Assembly: GCA_002494645.1 (NCBI GenBank)
Contig: DACE01000020.1
Coordinates: 1-8,646 of the forward strand
Length of the DNA: 8,646 nt
Source of the DNA: Euryarchaeota archaeon UBA256
Lineage (GTDB): Archaea > Thermoplasmatota > Poseidoniia > Poseidoniales > Poseidoniaceae
Direction of reading: 5' to 3'
The translations under genes and the position numbers were made by a program. Within the stretch, counting starts at the first letter, position 1. Every line of letters starts with the position of its first letter. Positions 1 to 5,457 of this stretch are shown here, piece by piece. The notes under the pieces were generated by a model. That model worked only from the letters and a program-made list of their open reading frames with translations. It was not told where the DNA came from and ran no database searches.

Positions 1-1
1 C

Positions 2-307
2 ACAACCGATACCACCGACACAACTGACACTACCGACGACACAGATTCAGCCATCAACAACCCACTCGATGATGCTCAATCAGAAGAGGAAGTAACAAGG
101 CAGAATGCCCTCATGCTGTTCTTTGGAATCGTCGTGGTTCTCCTCGTCGCTCTTTACTTTGTATCACGAGGTGGTGAAGACGCTTTAGCCGCCGAAGTTC
201 GCATTGAGAAAATGTGGGACGAACAAACAGAGGCCGAGCACGAGTCCTTTGTGCCGCAATTACCACCCTTGGTGCCGCCCGTCGGTCAAGTCAAGGAAGA
301 AGAGTGA
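2..307 (+). CDS. C-terminal part of a single-pass membrane protein with a TTD repeat (5' partial)
   Basis: The frame is open from the window edge, so the true start lies to the left. The visible 101 residues begin with four Thr-Thr-Asp triplets (residues 1-12). An acidic stretch (about 23-30) follows, then one hydrophobic helix (about 36-54, rich in V, L, I and F), then a mostly hydrophilic tail with a Pro-rich patch (PQLPPLVPP) and a Glu-rich end. The ATG at 113 falls just inside the hydrophobic helix, so it is not a credible start. The four TTD units use different synonymous codons, which suggests the repeat is kept at protein level. Thr-rich acidic linkers of this kind often sit outside the cell next to a membrane anchor, so this may be the anchor end of a surface protein; that is inference. 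I do not recognise the family. The stop codon directly abuts the stop of convergent cysS. Confidence 0.7.
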   Translation, partial: TTDTTDTTDTTDDTDSAINNPLDDAQSEEEVTRQNALMLFFGIVVVLLVALYFVSRGGEDALAAEVRIEKMWDEQTEAEHESFVPQLPPLVPPVGQVKEEE

Positions 308-1795
308 TCAGGATAGGCTCCATTCCGGGCCGCTGGCAGTATCGGTAACGACGACGCCAAGTTCGACCAGTTCATCACGGATAGCGTCGGCTTGTGGCCA
401 ATCTTTAGCAGCTCTCGCTTCGCCACGACGAAGCAAGAGAGCCTCGACTTGGTCTGCAATCTCTGCACGGCGAGGGTCTTCCTCAGGTTCAGCCAAAGCG
501 AGTTCACGGGAGGGCAAAACACCCAAAACGCGTCCGGCTGTTTCTTCAAGAAGGTCAACTCCATAGTGAGCAAAGGCATTCATGTCTGCTTCGTCAAGGT
601 CGCTTTGAAGTCCACGACTGACCTCGCGGACCATCCCAAGGACCTTCGCAACGGCTTCTCTTGAGTTGAAATCATCGTCCATGGCTCTGGCAAAGCCTTC
701 ACCCATTTTCTCGAGTAAGCCGAGGGTTTTCACGAGGGGTTGAGTGGATGTGATGTCTGCGGGTGGGAGCGGAACAGGGTCGGCGTCACTGCAGGCTTTG
801 AGCGCGGCGACATAACAGGAGAGAAGTCGGTTGTAATTTCGCTCAGCGTCGTTAAGCAAACTCTCGTTCATGTCGATGGGCGAGCGGTAGTGTGCATTGA
901 TGAGGGCAAATCTGAGAACCATGGCGTCGACTTGTCCCAAGATTTCACGGATGGTCCAGAAGTTACCCAGCGACTTGCTCATTTTTTCCCCGTCGATGTT
1001 GACAAAGCCGTTGTGCAACCAGTGATGGACGACGGGAGAATGACCCGTGTGGCATTCACCCTGGAATATTTCCGCCTCGTGGTGAGGGAAACGAAGGTCG
1101 TGGCCGCCACCATGAATGTCAAATTCTCGTTCAAAATAATCCAATGACATCGCCGTACATTCGATGTGCCATCCCGGGCGTCCAGGTCCCCAAGGAGAGT
1201 CCCATGTCGGCTCGCCGGGTTTGGCTGCTTTCCACAGGGCGAAGTCTTTGTGATCTCGTTTGCTTGAGCCCGTGCCGTCAACGCGCCCCCCCGCACCCGA
1301 GCGAACAGCATCGATGGATTGACCGGTTAATTGTCCGAATTTATCGGGAGCCGAATCAACGTGGAAGTAGACTCCATCGTCTGCCACGTAGGCGTTTTGC
1401 TTGTCGATTAAATCCTCGGTAATTCGAATCATATCACCCACATATTCGGTGCACCGAGGGTAATGGTCGGCGCGGAGGATATTGAGGGCATCCATGTCTT
1501 CGTAATATCCTTCGATGTTTTGGTCAACCAAGGCTTTCCAGTCACCGTTGATTTCACTGGCGCGTTGGATGATCTTATCGTCGATATCAGTGAAATTTTG
1601 GACATAATTTACATCATAACCGCTTACTTCAAGCCAGCGATGAATCAAATCAAAGGCAAGATAGCAACGCGCATGCCCCAAATGGCATCGGTCGTAGACG
1701 GTAACGCCACAGACATACATTGAGACCTTGCCGGGCTCAAGAGTGGTGAAGTCCACCTTTTCTCGACGACGGGTATCATGGACGCGTATTGGCAT
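308..1795 (-). CDS. cysS: Cysteinyl-tRNA synthetase (CysRS)
   Basis: Class I aminoacyl-tRNA synthetase that activates cysteine with ATP and attaches it to tRNA-Cys in the cytoplasm. With the ATG at 1795 it has 495 residues, close to the usual bacterial and archaeal length of about 460-500. The N-terminal motif CGVTVYD precedes the HIGH-type signature HLGH (about 38-41). The KMSKS signature is exact at about 271-275. The four Zn2+ ligands that select cysteine align with the E. coli enzyme: C29, C213, H238 and E242, the last two in FPHHEAE. The C-terminal third is the helical anticodon-binding part. A TTG three codons upstream (1804) would extend the protein by MYP; the ATG is preferred because the family motif IRVHDT begins right after it. 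No clear SD is visible. The gene is divergent from the SDR gene and convergent with the partial gene on its 3' side, with no bases between the two stops. Confidence 0.97.
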   Translation of the reverse strand: MPIRVHDTRRREKVDFTTLEPGKVSMYVCGVTVYDRCHLGHARCYLAFDLIHRWLEVSGYDVNYVQNFTDIDDKIIQRASEINGDWKALVDQNIEGYYEDMDALNILRADHYPRCTEYVGDMIRITEDLIDKQNAYVADDGVYFHVDSAPDKFGQLTGQSIDAVRSGAGGRVDGTGSSKRDHKDFALWKAAKPGEPTWDSPWGPGRPGWHIECTAMSLDYFEREFDIHGGGHDLRFPHHEAEIFQGECHTGHSPVVHHWLHNGFVNIDGEKMSKSLGNFWTIREILGQVDAMVLRFALINAHYRSPIDMNESLLNDAERNYNRLLSCYVAALKACSDADPVPLPPADITSTQPLVKTLGLLEKMGEGFARAMDDDFNSREAVAKVLGMVREVSRGLQSDLDEADMNAFAHYGVDLLEETAGRVLGVLPSRELALAEPEEDPRRAEIADQVEALLLRRGEARAAKDWPQADAIRDELVELGVVVTDTASGPEWSLS

Positions 1796-1864
1796 GGGAT
1801 ACAATGCACCGTTGGAGGTTTCCCACTTGAAGGTTCATACGGGACCCGCCATTCGCCCGTCTAT
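1796..1864. promoter_or_regulatory. Divergent promoter region between cysS and the SDR gene
   Basis: This 69-bp spacer must hold the start signals of both divergent genes. For the + gene, a weak TATA-like TTCATAC lies at 1834-1840, about 25-31 bp before the ATG at 1865. With no SD near that ATG, this fits a leaderless transcript. On the - strand I see no convincing TATA box at the matching distance from the cysS ATG. No clear inverted repeat is present. The assignment rests mainly on position. Confidence 0.4.
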
Positions 1865-2884
1865 ATGACAGACACTGCGGGCGGACGGATTTTCGTAACG
1901 GGCGTCAACGGTCACATTGGCAATCACATCGTTCGTGACCTACTCGAACACGGTTACGCCGTACGCGGCTCCGTTCGTGACCTCAATGACCCAAAGAAAA
2001 CCGAACATGTCCGTCAACACGCAAAAGAATTGGCTTGTGAAGACCGCCTTGAACTGGTCCAAGGCGATGTCCTGGACGCCGACGGATGGACCCAACTTTT
2101 GGGCGGCTGTTCTGGTCTTTTCCATACCGCAACCGTCTATTCAACTCAAGGCAATGCCGAAGTCATTCTTGACACCGCCAATAAGGGGACAACACACCTT
2201 CTGCATGCTGCCAAAGAGAGCGGAATCTCGAGGGTGGTCTACACCTCCAGCACCGCCGCTGTTGGCACCATGCCCAAAGGGACCCTGAAAGCCGAAGAAT
2301 ATTGGAACAGCGATACTTCGCTGCCCTATACCACGGCAAAAACTCAGTCCGAACGACTGGCGTGGAAACTGGCTGAAGAACTCAATTTGGACCTTCGCGT
2401 CATCAACCCTACAGCAGTCCTCGGTGGAGGATTCATCCGTCCAACCCCGAGTGTCAACTTCTTTGATGACGCCATGAAGGGCAGTTATCCCATTGCTCCC
2501 AAATTCCCGATGGCTGTGGTCCATGTCCGTGATGTTGCCCGCGCCCATCGCCGTGCTTTCGAAGTTGACGAGGCTGAAGGACGCTTCATTCTTGCACCTC
2601 ATGCCAATCTGACGCTATCGGCTATTTGTCGACGGATTCGTGACCTCAACCCAAGTACGAAATCACCGCGCCGTGCACTCCCAAACATCCTGGTTCCAAT
2701 CGCAATCTTTCAAGATTGGATGGGGGGCCTCTTCGGCAAGAACCGATATCTTACTCGGGCCGTTGCCCGAAATTTGATGAAAGGCGATACGAATTATTCA
2801 AGTGAAAAGGCCGAGAAGGTACTCGGTATGCAATGGGAGGACTTTGATACATGTATCCAAGATACGGTCGACGCCTTCCTCTGA
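1865..2884 (+). CDS. NAD(P)-dependent extended SDR, dihydroflavonol-reductase-like epimerase/dehydratase family
   Basis: A 339-residue protein of the extended short-chain dehydrogenase/reductase family, which reduces or epimerises carbonyl or sugar substrates with NAD(P)H. The N-terminal Rossmann fold has TGVNGHIG, the GxxGxxG motif at G13, G16 and G19. Arg38 in VRGSVRD is the position that usually favours NADPH in dihydroflavonol/cinnamoyl-CoA-reductase-like members. GDV (67-69) and the FHTAT segment are further cofactor-site landmarks. The catalytic set is visible: S128/S129 in YTSSTAAVG and the YxxxK pair Y155/K159. NPTAVLGGG and VHVRDVARAH are typical of the C-terminal substrate domain. 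The substrate cannot be read from sequence. The start at 1865 is chosen because the Rossmann strand begins a few residues later and the in-frame ATG at 1778 would run into cysS. The 3' end overlaps the next gene by 34 bp, so the two are probably co-transcribed. Confidence 0.9.
   Translation: MTDTAGGRIFVTGVNGHIGNHIVRDLLEHGYAVRGSVRDLNDPKKTEHVRQHAKELACEDRLELVQGDVLDADGWTQLLGGCSGLFHTATVYSTQGNAEVILDTANKGTTHLLHAAKESGISRVVYTSSTAAVGTMPKGTLKAEEYWNSDTSLPYTTAKTQSERLAWKLAEELNLDLRVINPTAVLGGGFIRPTPSVNFFDDAMKGSYPIAPKFPMAVVHVRDVARAHRRAFEVDEAEGRFILAPHANLTLSAICRRIRDLNPSTKSPRRALPNILVPIAIFQDWMGGLFGKNRYLTRAVARNLMKGDTNYSSEKAEKVLGMQWEDFDTCIQDTVDAFL
2836..2840 (+). promoter_or_regulatory. Strong Shine-Dalgarno inside the SDR gene, for the membrane-protein gene
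   Basis: GGAGG lies within the SDR coding region, 10 nt before the ATG at 2851. It is complementary to the archaeal 16S rRNA 3' end and is one of the clearest ribosome-binding sites in the window. It supports ATG 2851, and so the 34-bp gene overlap, over the alternative in-frame TTG at 2914. Confidence 0.6.
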
Positions 2885-3588
2885 GCCATCAAAACGGGCT
2901 GCTTCTGGCTCGGTTGAGTTGGACCGTCCCAAGCCTCACGGTCGTCGTCGCCACCCTCATGCATTTATTTGGAGACCCGAGAGACGTACCTTTCTTTATC
3001 TCTGAAACGGACTACCAAGGACTTCAAGACCACGTCTTCAGTTGGGGCCTTACCATCGGAGGCCTGTGTCAAATGATGTATGCTTGGCACCTCTATCATA
3101 CCCTTGATGCTCAGCGACCTGGCCTGTGGTTCATCGCTTCACTCATTGGAGTCTTTTCCAGCCTGAACGCTATTCTCGTCGCTCATTATGACATGTACAA
3201 TTATATTGACCCGCACATCCTTACTGCGATGTTTGCTTTTGGCGGCGGCGTCCTCTGGTCGATGCTTGCTTTGCCCGCTCTGGGAACACTCGCAGCTGCG
3301 GGTGGCCGCCAACTGCGAACCATCGGTTTTACCATGGCCTCTCTTGGATTTATTGTCATGATCGCAGCATTCCAGCCAGTGGCAAACAGTTTTGATTCAA
3401 AAGGCATGACCTTGGAAGAATTCCTCAACCGAGCGCAATCAGGAGTTGACATTGCAGCTCCTGCTGAATACGTCCTCGTTGCTGGACTGATGCTTTGTTT
3501 GGCCTCCTTCCGCTACGATCTGATCCAGCAACATTCAGAATCCAAGCAGCGAGAGACGAAGACAAGTACCGCTGAATCCACAACCTAA
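2851..3588 (+). CDS. Six-helix membrane protein, possibly Frag1/DRAM/Sfk1-like
   Basis: A 245-residue integral membrane protein with about six hydrophobic segments: roughly 22-41, 62-83, 91-111, 121-147, 155-178 and 204-220. The N-terminus is basic and the last 25 residues form a polar, charged tail (ESKQRETK). After helix 1 comes an extramembrane PFFISETD stretch leading into FSWGLTIGG; a HYDMYN-x-DPH stretch precedes helix 4 (FAFGGGVLW). This order (ISxT near the first loop, FSxGLxxG at helix 2, a loop His, then a glycine-rich helix 4) resembles the Frag1/DRAM/Sfk1 fold family. That is recognition by eye, not a search result, and the molecular role is unknown. There is no catalytic motif. 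It overlaps the SDR gene by 34 bp, so co-expression is likely. An alternative start is the TTG at 2914, just before helix 1. Confidence 0.75.
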   Translation: MYPRYGRRLPLSHQNGLLLARLSWTVPSLTVVVATLMHLFGDPRDVPFFISETDYQGLQDHVFSWGLTIGGLCQMMYAWHLYHTLDAQRPGLWFIASLIGVFSSLNAILVAHYDMYNYIDPHILTAMFAFGGGVLWSMLALPALGTLAAAGGRQLRTIGFTMASLGFIVMIAAFQPVANSFDSKGMTLEEFLNRAQSGVDIAAPAEYVLVAGLMLCLASFRYDLIQQHSESKQRETKTSTAESTT

Positions 3589-3614
3589 AAATATCATATA
3601 GATAGAAGCAGGAG
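3587..3614 (+). promoter_or_regulatory. Promoter (TATA-like) and SD for the thioredoxin lipoprotein gene
   Basis: The 34-bp gap before ATG 3623 starts with an AT-rich run, AAAATATCATATAGATA, the best TATA-box candidate in the window. Its CATATA core at 3595-3600 is about 26 bp before the start codon. A GGAG SD lies at 3611-3614 with an 8-nt spacer. If the TATA core sets the start site, the transcript would be almost leaderless and omit the SD. Read-through from the upstream gene would use the SD. Both modes are possible. Confidence 0.5.
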
Positions 3615-3622
3615 CGGAAGTT

Positions 3623-4198
3623 ATGGCGAATCAGTACCTACGCGCTTCCTTCATCGCTTGCCTTAGCATGATGCTGCTGGTTGCAGGCTGTACTTCGCCA
3701 GATGCAGCGCCCCTGCCCGCTGAAGAAGGAACCACGTTCTCCGTGGAAACCTTTCCTGCTTGGAACGGCACGACGCACCTAAACGAATCCATCAATCATT
3801 CAGCGTGGAACAACATACCCTACATGGCTTACTTCTCCACTCCTTGGTGCACGCATTGTGAGACGACCATCAATGCATACGAACAGGTCATTCCAGCAGG
3901 GCATCTCGTCATTTTCTCAAAGGATGCAAGTGAGGACTATGCCAACATGTCCGAGTGGCATGAGCGTCTTGAAGAAAACCTCAATCGAAGCATCGACCGA
4001 CCCGTCCTTCTTGACCCGGCACTGGCTGACGAGGTCGGTGTCTTTGGCATACCTCATGCAGTGTACATCAACTCTCAGGGCTATATCCACCAGGTTGAGA
4101 TTGGAAAACGAGAAAACCTCACGGCCATCCAACTCACCTGGGAAGCAACAACAACTGCCGTATTTGACCCACTCACGGGTTGGAATCACAGTTCTTGA
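3623..4198 (+). CDS. Secreted thioredoxin-fold lipoprotein with CxxC motif
   Basis: A 191-residue exported protein, probably a thiol:disulfide oxidoreductase outside the cytoplasmic membrane. The N-terminus is a lipoprotein signal: one Arg at 7, a hydrophobic core (8-20) and lipobox VAGC ending at C23, the expected lipidated residue. A Ser/Pro/Ala/acidic linker follows. The thioredoxin core begins around 62; AYFSTPWCTHC gives the active-site pair C76-T-H-C79, after a hydrophobic strand. The conserved cis-proline is P144 in VFGIPHAVY. The mature part holds seven N-x-S/T sequons (N48, N54, N58, N108, N121, N165, N188), far more than neighbouring cytoplasmic proteins, consistent with surface N-glycosylation. 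The family covers TlpA/ResA-like reductases and DsbA/DsbC-like oxidases; THC between the cysteines does not settle which. It could serve cytochrome maturation or protein folding. It lies 34 bp after the membrane-protein gene. Confidence 0.88.
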   Translation: MANQYLRASFIACLSMMLLVAGCTSPDAAPLPAEEGTTFSVETFPAWNGTTHLNESINHSAWNNIPYMAYFSTPWCTHCETTINAYEQVIPAGHLVIFSKDASEDYANMSEWHERLEENLNRSIDRPVLLDPALADEVGVFGIPHAVYINSQGYIHQVEIGKRENLTAIQLTWEATTTAVFDPLTGWNHSS

Positions 4199-4291
4199 CA
4201 ACGATAAGAGCGATTAATTAGCGAAATGCTATCTGACATGAACAAGCAAACTCACGATCAACAAGGAATCCAACTTTCGTCAGATAATCAG

Positions 4292-4368
4292 GGGATGTTC
4301 AAGCGTCGTCCTTGGAGGGATGCGTGTGCAGCACACGTGGAACTACTGGATTCGAGGACGGACATCCC
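4292..4368. other. Long imperfect hairpin (candidate structured RNA or DNA element)
   Basis: It sits in the 224-bp spacer (4199-4422) between the convergent lipoprotein and mutY genes. An outer stem pairs 4292-4299 with 4361-4368 (GGGATGT/ACATCCC plus one G-U). A 7-nt left bulge (4300-4306) follows. An inner stem of 10 pairs joins 4307-4316 to 4351-4360 (CGTCCT/AGGACG core, two G-U). An asymmetric loop leads to an apical hairpin, 4323-4328 with 4332-4337, nested in a 15-bp palindrome. A TATA-like TTAATTA at about 4214-4220 could drive a + strand transcript. No tRNA T-arm, C/D or H/ACA box set, or known SRP or RNase P motif is visible. It might be a small RNA, a bidirectional 3'-end structure, or a degraded miniature element. 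The rest of the spacer shows only a short CACATGTG palindrome at 4411-4418. Confidence 0.35.
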
Positions 4369-4422
4369 AACTGTGAGAAGAGGTAGCAGAGACCCAATAA
4401 CGGCCCATTCCACATGTGAAGG

Positions 4423-5457
4423 TTAGATGTGATCCATATCATCCATCTCGCTCAACAAGGTCTGTTCATGACCGGATTGTCGAACGAGTTCAATGATTTT
4501 TTGATCCAATACGGACATGGCAACATCTCCTGGGTGCCGACCTACTTGGGAACTCAACCGGGTGGCCATGTACACATGAACCGTCATGGAGCGATGGCTC
4601 AATTTGTGCTCAACTGTGCCAATGAAGGTCTGTTCTGAGTTCATATCCGGAGCCTCTCCTTCATGGAGTTGAGGCCCCCACAAACCTCCGAACAAACCAT
4701 CTGGCTTTCGCTGCGAGATGATGGGATTCCCCTGACGGTTAAATTCAACACACGTCCAGAACATGACTTTTTTGACAGTGATTTTCTTTGCTTTAGGATA
4801 AGCCGTAGGTGTGTCTTTCCCCTCACAGGAAGATTGGATTGGACAGTGGTGACACTGAGGTATTTGTGGAGTACATACCGTCGCACCAAGTTCCATGAGG
4901 GCTTGATTCCAATCACCAGGCCTCAGTTGAACCAAATACTCGTCCGCCCATGATTGAAGGTCCTTTGTCGACGGTTCCATCATCCGCTGCTGCCTCGCCA
5001 TCACCCGCTTGATATTCCCGTCAACACAAGCAAAGGGTTGACCAAAGGCGATACTTGAAACCGCTGCTGCAGTATAAGGTCCGATTCCGGGCAGCGACAA
5101 GAGGGCGATGTATGAGGAGGGAAGGGAGCCGTCAAAACCGCCTTCTGATGAAGGAAGCATGACCAATTGACTCAATGCATGAAGGCGCCTTGCCCTGCTG
5201 TAGTAACCTGCACCTTCCCATGCTTTGAGCACCGTATCGATGGATGAATTCGCCATTGACTCAATCGTTGGAAATGTTTCAATCATTCGTTGCCAGTAGA
5301 CAATACCGCGGCTGACTTGAGTTTGCTGAAGAAGTATTTCGCTTAGCAAAATCGCCCAAGGGTCGTTGGTGTTGCGCCAAGGAAGGTCACGCTTGTGTTC
5401 ATCATACCATTCAAGCAGGTTCGTTTGCGAAAGCCTGCTCAAGGCAACCACCCTCAT
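4423..5457 (-). CDS. mutY: A/G-specific adenine DNA glycosylase MutY
   Basis: Base-excision repair enzyme that removes adenine mispaired with 8-oxoguanine, preventing G:C to T:A mutations. It has 344 residues, near the usual 350. The HhH-GPD domain contains SEILLQQTQV with catalytic Glu40, the helix-hairpin-helix LPGIGPYTA (122-130) and catalytic Asp146 in FACVDGNIKR. The [4Fe-4S] loop is intact: C195-x6-C202-x2-C205-x5-C211. The C-terminal part (about 228-325) is the NUDIX-like domain that reads 8-oxoG. KPDGLFGGLWGP is its typical loop, and LSH (286-288) stands where E. coli has the FSH 8-oxoG-sensing loop. The short tail is acidic. Its ATG overlaps the stop of the upstream reductase gene as ATGA, so translation is probably coupled; no separate SD is evident. 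It could only be confused with endonuclease III, which lacks the NUDIX-like domain. Confidence 0.96.
   Translation of the reverse strand: MRVVALSRLSQTNLLEWYDEHKRDLPWRNTNDPWAILLSEILLQQTQVSRGIVYWQRMIETFPTIESMANSSIDTVLKAWEGAGYYSRARRLHALSQLVMLPSSEGGFDGSLPSSYIALLSLPGIGPYTAAAVSSIAFGQPFACVDGNIKRVMARQQRMMEPSTKDLQSWADEYLVQLRPGDWNQALMELGATVCTPQIPQCHHCPIQSSCEGKDTPTAYPKAKKITVKKVMFWTCVEFNRQGNPIISQRKPDGLFGGLWGPQLHEGEAPDMNSEQTFIGTVEHKLSHRSMTVHVYMATRLSSQVGRHPGDVAMSVLDQKIIELVRQSGHEQTLLSEMDDMDHI

Noticed and set aside
740..1147. 135-residue + strand ORF inside cysS
   Set aside because: Antisense to a fully conserved CysRS frame, including its KMSKS region. No independent support.
1778..1864. Upstream extension of the SDR gene from ATG 1778
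   Set aside because: The added 29 residues show no family resemblance and would overlap the cysS start. The Rossmann fold begins naturally after the ATG at 1865.
4292..4368. Hairpin as a miniature transposable element
   Set aside because: The ends form an inverted repeat, but I see no flanking target-site duplication and no second copy in the window. It stays only as a remote alternative.
4292..4369. Possible tRNA gene, from the 7-bp acceptor-like stem followed by A
   Set aside because: On the + strand TTCGA at 4351-4355 is not flanked by complementary T-stem arms. Neither strand offers A-box/D-arm and anticodon-arm pairing.
4226..4426. 66-residue + strand ORF in the spacer
   Set aside because: No SD, low-complexity polar sequence without recognisable domain, and its body coincides with the hairpin element. 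It overlaps the mutY stop by 4 bp. Not supported as a gene, though not excluded.
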